Source: Mucilaginibacter ginsenosidivorans
GTDB lineage: Bacteria; Bacteroidota; Bacteroidia; Sphingobacteriales; Sphingobacteriaceae
Length of the DNA stretch: 64,000 nucleotides
Direction: 5' to 3'
NCBI RefSeq assembly: GCF_007971025.1
Contig: NZ_CP042436.1
Span: 3,596,001 to 3,660,000 of the forward strand
The notes under the pieces: model-generated
Seen by the model: only the letters and a program-made list of their open reading frames with translations
What the model was told of the DNA's origin: nothing
Databases searched by the model: none
Shown here: in pieces, positions 27,020 to 35,544 of the stretch
Layout: every line of letters begins with the position of its first letter
Numbering within the stretch: the first letter of the stretch is position 1
Program-made: the position numbers and the translations under genes

Positions 27020-27050
27020 TTTGATTTAACGACACCTTTAAGTATTTTAA
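27020..27050 (+). promoter_or_regulatory. Candidate promoter of the ethanolamine genes
   Basis: TTTG at 27020-27023, a spacer of exactly 19 nt, then TATTTTAA at 27043-27050, which matches TAnnTTTG at six of eight positions. The ATG lies 27 nt downstream. Spacing fits the Bacteroidota primary sigma-factor pattern. Confidence 0.5.
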
Positions 27051-27077
27051 TGCAGAAATTATTCTACCTCATCGTTC

Positions 27078-28430
27078 ATGAGTAATACGCAGCCCGAAAA
27101 ACTAAAAAAAGCACTTAAACCGATCCATTTATGGGCCATTGCGGTTGGATTGGTGATATCGGGTGAATATTTCGGTTGGAACAACGGATGGGCGGTTTCA
27201 GGTACCATAGGCATGCTGATAGCAACCCTGGTGGTTACGATAATGTACATTGCCTTTGTCTTTAGTTATACCGAACTAACCGCCTCCATTGCACATGCCG
27301 GAGGGGCGTTTGCCTATGCCTACCGTGCAATGGGACCGGTGGCAGGGCTTGTAGCGGGTTACGCTACTTTGATCGACTTCCTTTTTGCCACACCAGCCGT
27401 TGGTTTTGCGCTTGGCAGCTACCTGCATTTTTTATATCCTGCAATTCCGGTGGTGGGCTCGGCGATCATATTCAATATTGTATTCATTGGCATTAATATC
27501 ATGGGTATAAAGGAATCGGCTGCGTTCTCGGTATTCATTACCATCCTGGCTGTAGGGGAGTTGCTGCTGTTTATGGGTATTATAGGGCCATCGTTCAAAA
27601 TGAGCAATTATGTGAGCAATCCTATGCCATTTGGATGGAGCGGCGTGTTTGCCGCATTGCCTTTCGCTGTTTGGTTTTACCTGGCGATAGAAGGGGTTGC
27701 TTCGGTAGCCGAGGAAGTGGAGGAACCAAAGCGCAACATTCCGAGAGGTTATATTTATGGCATCCTGACACTTGTTTTCCTGGCTTTGGGAGTGATGATA
27801 TTAACCGGCGGTATTACAGACTGGCGAAAACTAAGCAGGCTGGATTATCCATTGCCTGCAGCTATTAGCCTTGTATTGGGAGAATCGAACCGCTTAACCA
27901 AGGTCTTTGCGGGTATTGGTTTGTTTGGGTTGATAGCCTCTTTTCATGGTATCATACTTGCCTCATCGCGGCAGGTTTTTGCTATGGCCAGGAGCGGCTA
28001 CCTGCCACGGGGATTAGCAAGTGTAAATCATCGCTTTAAAACACCGCATTGGGCATTAATCGCATCTGGAATAGTAAGTTCTATAGCGCTTTTAACAGGT
28101 ACAACGGCGCAGATCATCATTATTTCGGTGATGGGGGCCACGCTAATGTATATGATGAGCATGGTAAGCCTGTTCCGCCTCAGAAAAAAAGAACCCGGGC
28201 TTGATCGGCCGTTTGCTTCGCCGTTTTACCCTTACTTCCCAGCGATAGCATTAGTTTTGTCAGCATTATGCCTGTTTGCCATAATTTATTTTAATCCATG
28301 GCTAAGCCTTTGGTTTTTCGGCGGACTGGTTGCCATAATTGTCTTGTTTATGCTTATGGGCAAGCACAAGGTGAAGATAAAGGACGATGTGCTGCTTGAA
28401 CAGGCCGAAGTAATGATCAACCAATTATAA
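27078..28430 (+). CDS. eat: Ethanolamine permease (APC superfamily)
   Basis: 450 residues with about twelve transmembrane segments. The stretch HLWAIAVGLVISGEYFGWN is strongly characteristic of the ethanolamine/eat permease group of the amino acid-polyamine-organocation transporters. AIEGVASVAEEVEEPKRNIPRG is the conserved loop. It imports ethanolamine (or a close amine) across the inner membrane. The eutB gene begins 3 nt after its stop and eutC overlaps eutB, giving a three-gene operon that both imports and cleaves ethanolamine. Confidence 0.92.
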   Translation: MSNTQPEKLKKALKPIHLWAIAVGLVISGEYFGWNNGWAVSGTIGMLIATLVVTIMYIAFVFSYTELTASIAHAGGAFAYAYRAMGPVAGLVAGYATLIDFLFATPAVGFALGSYLHFLYPAIPVVGSAIIFNIVFIGINIMGIKESAAFSVFITILAVGELLLFMGIIGPSFKMSNYVSNPMPFGWSGVFAALPFAVWFYLAIEGVASVAEEVEEPKRNIPRGYIYGILTLVFLALGVMILTGGITDWRKLSRLDYPLPAAISLVLGESNRLTKVFAGIGLFGLIASFHGIILASSRQVFAMARSGYLPRGLASVNHRFKTPHWALIASGIVSSIALLTGTTAQIIIISVMGATLMYMMSMVSLFRLRKKEPGLDRPFASPFYPYFPAIALVLSALCLFAIIYFNPWLSLWFFGGLVAIIVLFMLMGKHKVKIKDDVLLEQAEVMINQL

Positions 28431-28433
28431 GCC

Positions 28434-29822
28434 ATGTCATACCAGCATACCATCGGCAGAAAAACATACAAGTTTAAAGATCTGAAAACCCTCCTTGCCA
28501 AGGCCTCCCCACACCGGTCGGGCGATGTGTTGGCTGGTCTGTCTGCCGAAAGTTACGAGGAGCGGGTAGCAGCTCAGATAACGCTGGCTGATATTCCCTT
28601 AAAAACTTTTCTTGAAGAAACAGTGATACCTTATGAAGAGGATGAAATAACAAGATTAATTATTGATAGTCATAATATTACGTCATTTAGGTTAATAGAT
28701 ACTTTAACTGTTGGTGAGTTAAGAGATTGGCTTTTAAGCGATGATGTTACGGGTGAGATATTGAAGGTCGCATCAGCGGGGATAACTCCTGAAATGGCGG
28801 CAGCGGTATCAAAATTAATGCGTAACCAGGACCTGGTAGCCGTGGCCCGGAAGTGCGAAGCAGTTACCCGGTTCAGAAATACAATCGGTTTAAAGGGACA
28901 CTTCTCAACACGCTTACAGCCTAATCACCCCACCGATGATCCAAAAGGAATAGCAGCCAGTATTATCGACGGTTTATTATATGGTAGCGGTGACGCCGTC
29001 ATCGGTATCAACCCCGCAACGGACAGCCTGACCGAGGTGAACAACCTATTGCTGCTGATGGATACCCTACGGTACCAGTTTGATATTCCTACACAATCAT
29101 GCGTTTTGAGTCACGTTACAACAACGATAGAACTCATCAATAAAGGGGCACCTGTCGATTTGTGCTTTCAGTCGATAGGGGGTACAGAGAAAAGCAATTC
29201 AAGTTTTGGTATCAGTTTAAGTTTGCTGGATGAGGCCTATGAGGCAACGCTATCATTAGAGCGCGGCACGGTTGGTCGAAATGTTATGTATTTTGAGACG
29301 GGGCAGGGAAGCGAGCTTTCGGCTAACGCGAGTCATGGTGTCGACCAGCAGACTTGTGAGGCAAGGGCTTACGCTGTGGCACGCAGATACAACCCATTCC
29401 TCGTAAATACAGTGGTAGGCTTTATTGGCCCGGAATATCTGTACGATGGTAAACAGATCATTCGCGCAGCTTTGGAGGACCATTTTTGCGGTAAATTGCT
29501 GGGCCTGCCTATGGGCGCTGATATTTGTTACACCAACCATGCCGAGGCTGACCAGGACGATATAGACAACCTGCTGGTACTATTGGGTGTGGCGGGGTGC
29601 AATTTTATCATGGGCGTTCCTGGTTCGGACGACATCATGCTCAATTACCAATCCACTTCGTTTCATGATGCTGTTTACTTACGCAAGGTGTTGGGATTAC
29701 GGCCTGCACCTGAATTTGAGCAGTGGCTGGTCAAGCAGGGGATAATGGATATGGAAGGAAAACTGGTGAGCCGCAGAAGTGCTGAACTGGTGAAAGAAAT
29801 GAAAAGGCTATGGATCAGATAG
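28434..29822 (+). CDS. eutB: Ethanolamine ammonia-lyase, large subunit
   Basis: 462 residues, the standard length for EutB. It carries the conserved blocks KASPHRSGDVLAG at the N-terminus, TRLQPNHPTDDPKGIA and FMGVPGSDD-like (NFIMGVPGSDDIMLNYQ) near the C-terminus. With EutC it converts ethanolamine to acetaldehyde and ammonia using adenosylcobalamin in a TIM-barrel active site. No microcompartment shell, reactivase (eutA) or aldehyde dehydrogenase gene is nearby. It lies 3 nt behind the permease and its end overlaps eutC by 13 nt. Confidence 0.97.
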   Translation: MSYQHTIGRKTYKFKDLKTLLAKASPHRSGDVLAGLSAESYEERVAAQITLADIPLKTFLEETVIPYEEDEITRLIIDSHNITSFRLIDTLTVGELRDWLLSDDVTGEILKVASAGITPEMAAAVSKLMRNQDLVAVARKCEAVTRFRNTIGLKGHFSTRLQPNHPTDDPKGIAASIIDGLLYGSGDAVIGINPATDSLTEVNNLLLLMDTLRYQFDIPTQSCVLSHVTTTIELINKGAPVDLCFQSIGGTEKSNSSFGISLSLLDEAYEATLSLERGTVGRNVMYFETGQGSELSANASHGVDQQTCEARAYAVARRYNPFLVNTVVGFIGPEYLYDGKQIIRAALEDHFCGKLLGLPMGADICYTNHAEADQDDIDNLLVLLGVAGCNFIMGVPGSDDIMLNYQSTSFHDAVYLRKVLGLRPAPEFEQWLVKQGIMDMEGKLVSRRSAELVKEMKRLWIR

Positions 29823-30580
29823 ACGGAGATAACGACTTTTTAGAGCCCTTGAAAGAATTTACAGCCGCCAGGATAGGTTTGGGACGGACGGGGGCCAGCA
29901 TTCCGTTGAAACAATCGCTGGCGTTTAACCTGGCGCATGCCCATGCGCGCGATGCGGTATATTCTGAACTTGACCAGGATAAGTTACCGGATGAACTGAA
30001 GGAATTTGATTTGCCTGTGCTGCAGTTACATAGCAAGGCAGCTTATCGCGAGCAATATCTTCAGCGGCCCGACCTGGGCAGGCAATTGGGCGATGAATCG
30101 GCAACCCTGTTAGCCGAATATAGCAGCGCCAGTGACATAGTGATCGTCATCGCCGACGGTCTTTCGGCCACCGCAGTCAATAACAACGCTGTAAATTTAC
30201 TGAAGATATTGATACCTCAGTTGTTTGCGGCCGGGTTTAAAATTGCCCCGATATGCCTGGTTAAACAGGGCAGGGTAGCGATAGCCGACGATATCGGATC
30301 ACAGCTACGGGCAGGGCTTTCTATCATCTTTATAGGTGAGCGGCCGGGGTTAAGTGCGGCCGACAGTATGGGGGCGTACCTGACGTTTGGCCCTAAACCG
30401 GGACTTACTGACGAATCGCGTAACTGTATCTCGAACATCAGGACGCATGGCTTGAGTGTTAAACAAGCGTCGAAAAAAATATTTTACCTGGTTCAGGAGG
30501 CTTTTAGAAGAAAGATATCGGGAGTGGGGCTGAAGGATAATGAAGGGCTGCCCGGTTACCAGGCTACCGCCCTTCATTAA
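29810..30580 (+). CDS. eutC: Ethanolamine ammonia-lyase, small subunit
   Basis: 256 residues. EFTAARIGLGRTGASIPLK at the N-terminus and DGLSATAVNNNAV in the middle are the family blocks; the latter contacts the cobalamin. The protein is shorter at its N-terminus than the enteric homologs, as is usual for members outside microcompartments, which lack the encapsulation peptide. The 13-nt overlap with eutB indicates translational coupling of the two subunits. The convergent DUF4251 gene ends 5 nt away and no terminator is visible between them. Confidence 0.95.
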   Translation: MDQIDGDNDFLEPLKEFTAARIGLGRTGASIPLKQSLAFNLAHAHARDAVYSELDQDKLPDELKEFDLPVLQLHSKAAYREQYLQRPDLGRQLGDESATLLAEYSSASDIVIVIADGLSATAVNNNAVNLLKILIPQLFAAGFKIAPICLVKQGRVAIADDIGSQLRAGLSIIFIGERPGLSAADSMGAYLTFGPKPGLTDESRNCISNIRTHGLSVKQASKKIFYLVQEAFRRKISGVGLKDNEGLPGYQATALH

Positions 30581-30585
30581 GTTTG

Positions 30586-31116
30586 TTATTTTACGAGTGC
30601 AGCACTTAACGGCGGAAACTCGGCAATATGCTGTTTAATATATCCATAAAATATCAGGGACTTTTTCCCTGGCCGCATAAGGTCCAACGTTGCATATCCC
30701 TCGGGCGAAATGGCCAGGGTGATCTCTCTGATTTCGGCTGCATGATCGCCTTTCGGAGTTACGTCGATGTTCCAGCCTCCATTTGCGGCATCATTCATTT
30801 GATAGCTAAAATTTGTGCTGGTTATTCCGGCATTAATGGCCTTCACCGGAGTTCCCGGTTCCTTGCCTTCCTCTGGTAAATAAACGATCAACGTATCTTT
30901 TGAAACGTCCATATCACCACCGTGACGGAGGTACTTGCTGTCGCCGTTATTCATAACTTTTTTTGAGGCTTCAAAAGTGTAACGGCCACTGGTTACAAGG
31001 CTCTTTACCTCTGCCGCTTTTTTAGCCTTTTCCTGTTTTAATGATTGTGCAAAAACTGCACCCGATCCCCATAAAACCAGGGCGAATGCAAAAATTATTT
31101 TACCTAGGCTTTTCAT
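30586..31116 (-). CDS. DUF4251 domain protein, exported (paralog 1)
   Basis: 176 residues from the ATG at 31116 (the frame continues 11 codons upstream but the signal peptide MKSLGKIIFAFALVLWGSG begins here, cleavage near VFAQ). The body matches the DUF4251 pattern: a helix rich in Lys/Ala, then GRYTFEASK, a central LIVYLPEEG and a closing KSLIFYGYI. DUF4251 proteins are small secreted or periplasmic proteins of Bacteroidota with no known function. It is the last of three tandem paralogs on this strand; a terminator separates it from paralog 2, so it likely has its own promoter. Confidence 0.85.
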   Translation of the reverse strand: MKSLGKIIFAFALVLWGSGAVFAQSLKQEKAKKAAEVKSLVTSGRYTFEASKKVMNNGDSKYLRHGGDMDVSKDTLIVYLPEEGKEPGTPVKAINAGITSTNFSYQMNDAANGGWNIDVTPKGDHAAEIREITLAISPEGYATLDLMRPGKKSLIFYGYIKQHIAEFPPLSAALVK

Positions 31117-31199
31117 AATAATTAACTTTTTATAGATGCTTAGAATCATTCAAACACTATACCACGCTACATGTGCTTACGTGATTGTTAAAAAAGGGG

Positions 31200-31240
31200 G
31201 CAAAAAGAGAACATTTTGTACCCAAAAGGGTACAAAATCA
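31200..31240 (-). terminator. Terminator of DUF4251 paralog 2
   Basis: A perfect 11-bp stem (ATTTTGTACCC at 31213-31223 with its complement at 31228-31238) with a 4-nt loop. Read on the minus strand it is followed by GTTCTCTTTTTGCC, a T-rich stretch. It lies 26 nt past the stop at 31266. Confidence 0.65.
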
Positions 31241-31265
31241 TATATGATGAGGGCATAATTAAAGA

Positions 31266-31745
31266 TTATTCGAGGTATCCGTCAAAACTGATGTTATCCC
31301 GGTTAACGCTATTTACCGCCAATGACCCGTAACCGTCTGCAGATATAAACAACGTCATCGACTGCAGGTTTTTGACATCCTTTGGTTTGATAATGATCTC
31401 CCACCCACCTTTCTTTTTTTGTACCGCTTTGTATTCGAATTTTGTGGAAGTGAATTTTATACCAAGATCGGTACTGCCGTAGGGCACATCGAAATGGGCC
31501 ACGCCGTAATAGGGTAAAAAGGAAACTATGCTATCGGGGGTTATCTTCAGATCATATTCCGAAGTAAGCTGGATAGTTCCGCCGCTAAGCGGTATCGCAT
31601 TGTTAGCGTTAAAGGTGTAGTGTTTGTTCTCGATGTTATTTTTAATGGTTGCTCTTTTTTTCTCTTTTTTATTTTGAGCAACAGCTACAGAAGATCCTAT
31701 ACCAACTATCAGCACCAGGATCAATAGGTTTCTTAAAGTTTTCAT
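31266..31745 (-). CDS. DUF4251 domain protein, exported (paralog 2)
   Basis: 159 residues with a signal peptide (MKTLRNLLILVLIVGIGSSV, cleavage near AVAQ). Shared DUF4251 features include HYTFNANN, VSFLPYYGVAHF, a conserved GGWEIIIKPKDV block and the ending DNISFDGYLE. Function unknown; secretion to the periplasm or beyond is expected. It has its own candidate -7 element at 31780-31787 and its own terminator, so the three paralogs seem to be separate transcription units rather than one operon. Confidence 0.85.
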   Translation of the reverse strand: MKTLRNLLILVLIVGIGSSVAVAQNKKEKKRATIKNNIENKHYTFNANNAIPLSGGTIQLTSEYDLKITPDSIVSFLPYYGVAHFDVPYGSTDLGIKFTSTKFEYKAVQKKKGGWEIIIKPKDVKNLQSMTLFISADGYGSLAVNSVNRDNISFDGYLE

Positions 31746-31779
31746 ACGTTCATAAGATGAATAACGGAGAACTTTTCCA

Positions 31780-31787
31780 CAAAATTA
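31780..31787 (-). promoter_or_regulatory. Candidate -7 element for DUF4251 paralog 2
   Basis: On the minus strand the sequence is TAATTTTG, an exact TAnnTTTG match, 34 nt upstream of the ATG at 31745. No clear TTTG was found at the -33 position. Confidence 0.4.
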
Positions 31788-31857
31788 TACAAAATTTATT
31801 CCATATTGACCAAGTTATCCAACGTTTTTTATAATCAACTGCAGAAACTGTTTAGTA

Positions 31858-32328
31858 TTAATTTGCGCGGCCGGGATAAAGATACCCTTGGTATATCATT
31901 CGCGAACGCCGCACACTGTTTATGATAAGGGTAGCATTGCCATTTTCATAAATCTCAAGTGTTATTTTATTGATGTCATCCACATCGTTAAGCGTAATAG
32001 TAACCTGCCTGCCGTTCTTTTTCAAAGCTTTAACAGTATATCCAAAATCTAAAGACCTTAGGTTCAGGTTGGCAGTTTGGTCTACATAACCATTACCTGA
32101 TATAGAACTACCAGTGAATGGCAGTACAGATGTAAGACTGTCCCTGGTGACCTGCAGGTGATAAGTTTGCCCTCCCTGGAATGTCACAAATGTATATTCA
32201 ATACTATCAACGCTTTTCAGGATGGCAAATTTTAATGCCGCAGCCTTTTCAGCTTTTGTGGACTGAGCATAAACAGGTACGCCGCTAGTACCCAATAATA
32301 AAATGAGTAAAATTTTGACAGACTTCAT
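31858..32328 (-). CDS. DUF4251 domain protein, exported (paralog 3)
   Basis: 156 residues with a signal peptide (MKSVKILLILLLGTSGVPVY, cleavage near YAQ). DUF4251 hallmarks: EYTFVTFQGG, the central TSVLPFTG, GRQVTITLNDV and the end RMIYQGYLYPG. It is the most diverged of the three neighbouring paralogs. It directly follows htpG on the same strand but a strong terminator and a well-spaced promoter lie between, so it is probably transcribed independently. Function unknown. Confidence 0.85.
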   Translation of the reverse strand: MKSVKILLILLLGTSGVPVYAQSTKAEKAAALKFAILKSVDSIEYTFVTFQGGQTYHLQVTRDSLTSVLPFTGSSISGNGYVDQTANLNLRSLDFGYTVKALKKNGRQVTITLNDVDDINKITLEIYENGNATLIINSVRRSRMIYQGYLYPGRAN

Positions 32329-32350
32329 GGTAAGGTTTAGAATTTATAGT

Positions 32351-32381
32351 TAAAGATAATCAATGCTGTTGGTTAGACAAA
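32351..32381 (-). promoter_or_regulatory. Candidate promoter of DUF4251 paralog 3
   Basis: Read on the minus strand: TTTG (32381-32378), a 19-nt spacer, then TATCTTTA (32358-32351), matching TAnnTTTG at seven of eight positions. The ATG lies 22 nt further on. The -33 TTTG sits inside the T-tract of the htpG terminator. Confidence 0.55.
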
Positions 32382-32412
32382 AAAAGAAAGGCCCCGGTTT
32401 AACCAGGGCCCG
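32379..32412 (-). terminator. Rho-independent terminator of htpG
   Basis: On the minus strand GGCCCTGG and CCGGGGCC pair (one T-G pair) around a 5-nt loop at 32390-32410, followed by TTTCTTTTTTTG. It begins 23 nt after the htpG stop. Confidence 0.88.
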
Positions 32413-32433
32413 AAATATTTATGAAAATGATAT

Positions 32434-34317
32434 TTATATCAGGTTTACACTCCTGTTAACGAATTCTGTCAATTCAGCACCGGTAAGTAATCCCTGCGAA
32501 AGCAGCGCCAGATCAAACGCCTGTTTGGCCAGTTGTGCCTGCGTTTCTTCATTTTCCTGCTCCAATATCTTGCTTACCAATTTGTGGTTGGCATTGACAA
32601 TCACCTTATAATTGTCGGGCATGTTACCATAAAAGCCCATTCCACCACCCATAGCGGCCATTTCTTTCATGCGCCGCATAAACTCATCCATGGTGACCGT
32701 AACAGGCAACTCGTCTGGGTTAAGGCTTTCCAACTCGACTTTGTAAGCGGGTTTATTGATCGCTTTGTCAAAAATGGTTTTTACCTGGGCCGATTGTTCC
32801 TCGGTAAGGATATGGGCAGGGTTTTCGTCTTTTTTGATCAGCTTGTCAGCTACATCCGAATCGACACGTTTTAACGAGGTCTTCTCAAGTTTCTGCTCCA
32901 GGCTGCTGATAAAATGATTATCGATAGGCGAGTTCATCACCAACACATCGTAACCCTTTTTGTTAGCCGACTGAATAAACGCATCCTGCTTTTGCGGGTC
33001 GTTGGTGTAGATATAAACCAGTCGACCGTCCTTATCCGTCTGGGCAGGGGCAACCTTCTCTTTGTATTCTTCCAATGTGAAATTCTTCTTTTCAGTATTG
33101 GTCAGCAGAACAAATTCTTTTGCTTTATCATAGAATTTATCTTCACTTACCATGCCGTATTTTACAAAGAGACCTATATCGGGCCATTTTTCCTCGTACG
33201 CCGGGCGATCGTTTTTGAACAGTTCTGCCAATTTATCGGCTACTTTTTTGGTGATGTAGCTGTTGATCTTCTTCACATTGCTATCGGCCTGCAAAAAACT
33301 GCGCGATACGTTCAGCGGGATATCCGGCGAGTCGATAACGCCATGCAATAACATCAGAAACTCGGGTACGATGTCTTTCACTTCATCGGTAATGAACACC
33401 TGGCGCGAGAATAATTTGATCTTGTTTCTTTGGAAATCAAAATCGTTCTTCACCTTCGGGAAGTAAAGAACCCCGGTAAGGTTGAACGGATAATCGACAT
33501 TGAGGTGAATCCAGAACAAAGGATCCTCCGAGAACGGGTAAAGCTGCTTGTAAAAATCGAGGTAATCTTCTTCTTTCAGATCGTTTGGCGATTTGGTCCA
33601 GATCGGGTTGGTATCGTTGACGATATTAGGAACCTCGACCGATTTGAATTTTGGTTTGCCTTCTTCATCCTCTCCATCGGGCTCTTCTTCTGTCTTTATG
33701 CCGAAGATAACAGGCACCGGCAGAAATCGGCAATATTTATCCAGTATCTCCTGCAGCTTATATTTGCTCAGGAATTCTTCGTTATCCTTATTGATATGCA
33801 GGGTTATCTCGGTACCGCGTTCGGTCAAACTACCTTCGCTTAATTCAAACTCGGTGCTGCCGTCGCAGGTCCAATGAGCGGGTTCGGCGCCTTCCTGGTA
33901 GGATAAACTTTCAATATCTACCCTGTCGGCAACCATAAACGCTGAATAGAAACCCAACCCGAAGCGTCCAATGATCTCATTGGCGTCTTTCGCCTCCTTG
34001 AATTTCTCCATGAACTCTTCTGCGCCCGAGAAAGCGATCTGGTTGATATATTTTTTGATCTCATCGGCGGTCATACCAATACCATTGTCGGAAATGGTGA
34101 TGGTTTTTTTTGTTTCATCGAAAGCCACTTCAACACGCACGTCGCCGATATCACCTTTTACCTGGCCAAGCGAGCTTAAGCGCTTCAGTTTTTGTGTTGC
34201 GTCTACCGCATTCGATACCAATTCGCGAAGGAATATCTCGTGATCGGAATACAGGAATTTTTTGATGATCGGGAAAATGTTCTCGGTGTGTATCGAGATC
34301 GTTCCTTTTTCTTGCAT
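32434..34317 (-). CDS. htpG: Molecular chaperone HtpG (Hsp90)
   Basis: 627 residues, full length for bacterial Hsp90. The N-terminal GHKL ATPase is clear: ELVSNAVDA (about 34-42), DNGIGM (about 77-82) and GRFGLGFYSAF (about 116-126). The middle domain contains LNVSRSFLQ with the Arg that contacts the ATP gamma phosphate. The C-terminal dimerisation domain ends in NRSVNLI. A Gly/Met stretch (MAAMGGGMGFYG) precedes the last domain, as in other Bacteroidota HtpG. A cytosolic ATP-driven chaperone for folding under stress. It is monocistronic with its own terminator. Confidence 0.98.
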   Translation of the reverse strand: MQEKGTISIHTENIFPIIKKFLYSDHEIFLRELVSNAVDATQKLKRLSSLGQVKGDIGDVRVEVAFDETKKTITISDNGIGMTADEIKKYINQIAFSGAEEFMEKFKEAKDANEIIGRFGLGFYSAFMVADRVDIESLSYQEGAEPAHWTCDGSTEFELSEGSLTERGTEITLHINKDNEEFLSKYKLQEILDKYCRFLPVPVIFGIKTEEEPDGEDEEGKPKFKSVEVPNIVNDTNPIWTKSPNDLKEEDYLDFYKQLYPFSEDPLFWIHLNVDYPFNLTGVLYFPKVKNDFDFQRNKIKLFSRQVFITDEVKDIVPEFLMLLHGVIDSPDIPLNVSRSFLQADSNVKKINSYITKKVADKLAELFKNDRPAYEEKWPDIGLFVKYGMVSEDKFYDKAKEFVLLTNTEKKNFTLEEYKEKVAPAQTDKDGRLVYIYTNDPQKQDAFIQSANKKGYDVLVMNSPIDNHFISSLEQKLEKTSLKRVDSDVADKLIKKDENPAHILTEEQSAQVKTIFDKAINKPAYKVELESLNPDELPVTVTMDEFMRRMKEMAAMGGGMGFYGNMPDNYKVIVNANHKLVSKILEQENEETQAQLAKQAFDLALLSQGLLTGAELTEFVNRSVNLI

Positions 34318-34461
34318 AATCTATAATGGTTTTGGAGTAATTAATATTGTAATCCATTATTATCAATGCTTGTTCCAAAATGGATAAGGTTGTCAAATTG
34401 GCAGACGAATGAAAGTTGATCAAGTTAAAATATGCCGATCAGTTGTTGAGATATAAGTACT

Positions 34462-34983
34462 TTATTTAATAGTCCTTAGCAACGCGTGAAATAAATGGCC
34501 TAGTTTTTCAACAGTCTGTTTGTCCGTAATAATTCCATCATTTATTTTGGTGCGAATAAATGATATAAGCAAAGTAGTTTCGGGTGTCAATTTAGCATCT
34601 ATGGCGCCTAATATTTTGATCATTGCTGCATGGGCATTCTCACCCCCGGTAGACGCGGTTATTAATGCGGTGGCCTTGCCCGAAAACGAACCGCTGGATA
34701 CTGTCCAGTCTAATACATTCTTTAATGCTCCGGGGACGCCGAAGGCATATTCGGGCGTACAAATTAAAATAGCGTCGGCTTCGCTTAATTGCGTCCGCAG
34801 GCCGGCCACCGTTTTCGGCGGATCGTCGTTATCAAGCCCCGGGTCGAACGCTGGAATACATGCAACGCCATCGTAAATAGTAAACGTAATGTTTTCGCTT
34901 ACCATGCTTTTTAAATATTCAAGAATGATGTGATTCGACGATCCGGGCCGCAGGCTGCCTGAAATAGAAAAGATATTTTTCAT
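34462..34983 (-). CDS. NADPH-dependent FMN reductase family protein
   Basis: 173 residues from the ATG at 34983 (MKNIFSISGSLRPGSSN); a 7-codon upstream extension is not favoured. GSLRPGSSN is the FMN phosphate-binding loop and PEYAFGVPGALKNVLDW is the family's second signature, equivalent to PEYN-x-S-x-P-G-x-LKN. It is a small flavodoxin-like cytoplasmic reductase that transfers hydride from NAD(P)H to FMN, quinones or azo/chromate compounds. It sits behind htpG's start on the same strand with 144 nt between, possibly a stress-related grouping. Confidence 0.9.
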   Translation of the reverse strand: MKNIFSISGSLRPGSSNHIILEYLKSMVSENITFTIYDGVACIPAFDPGLDNDDPPKTVAGLRTQLSEADAILICTPEYAFGVPGALKNVLDWTVSSGSFSGKATALITASTGGENAHAAMIKILGAIDAKLTPETTLLISFIRTKINDGIITDKQTVEKLGHLFHALLRTIK

Positions 34984-35093
34984 GATTTTTATTTGCAGTG
35001 TCAATTATAATAAATGAAAGGTTAGCGGCCTGTCAAATTTTCAATAGACAGAGGGATTTATAATTAAATTTGACGCAGAGTAACCATTGTTCC

Positions 35094-35390
35094 ATGTTTA
35101 GTTTCTACAGTAAGCATCGCCTTTTTATTGCAAGGGCAGCCGTCATCATTATTTTGATGGTGATCATCCGTACGCTGGCGGACGCCCTGTACCATTTTAA
35201 AACCAGCTCCGGTTTAACGAATGCCCAATTAGATATGTATTTTATCGGGGCGCTGGTGGCCGCATCATCGGCGCTGCTCATATTTTTACTCTATCTGTGG
35301 CAAAAGTATAGCCTGGTGTCTCTTATTGCGTTGATAACAATAATTGTATTGATCGGCATCAAGGTTCACTATATAGGCTGGAACATTTAA
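35094..35390 (+). CDS. Small inner-membrane protein of unknown function
   Basis: 98 residues from the ATG at 35094; an in-frame TTG at 35070 would add 8 residues. Three hydrophobic segments are visible: RAAVIIILMVIIRTLADAL, MYFIGALVAASSALLIFLLY and VSLIALITIIVLIGIKV, joined by short polar loops. No family is recognised. It lies alone between the divergent FMN reductase gene and the DUF4403 gene, with no obvious terminator on either side. The hydrophobic periodicity and lack of a competing frame support real coding. Confidence 0.6.
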   Translation: MFSFYSKHRLFIARAAVIIILMVIIRTLADALYHFKTSSGLTNAQLDMYFIGALVAASSALLIFLLYLWQKYSLVSLIALITIIVLIGIKVHYIGWNI

Positions 35391-35518
35391 AGAGTAGTTT
35401 TAATAATAAAACTGCGTTAGAGCCATGTTCACGAAAATGTTAAAAATGGGGCACTTTTTACGGTGCCATGAACACTTAGCATATTGTGATTTGGCGGGTC
35501 AAATTCACAAACCTTTAC

Positions 35519-35526
35519 TATTTTTG
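35519..35526 (+). promoter_or_regulatory. Candidate -7 element upstream of the DUF4403 gene
   Basis: TATTTTTG is an exact TAnnTTTG match 18 nt before the ATG at 35545. A TTTG occurs upstream but 25 nt away, longer than the usual spacer of about 19. Confidence 0.38.
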
Positions 35527-35544
35527 CATCCATTATCCTTATAA

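Noticed and set aside
29810..29822. Apparent frameshift or collision between eutB and eutC
   Set aside because: Overlap of the two subunit genes by a few bases is normal and both products are full length.
32914..33351. Open frame on the plus strand within htpG
   Set aside because: Fully inside a well-conserved chaperone gene on the other strand; low-complexity Phe/Ile content and no recognisable domain.
35420..35475. Repeats GCCATGTTCAC and GCCATGAACAC with a GGCAC/GTGCC pair before the DUF4403 gene
   Set aside because: The arms match only in part and no binding-site family is recognised; probably chance.
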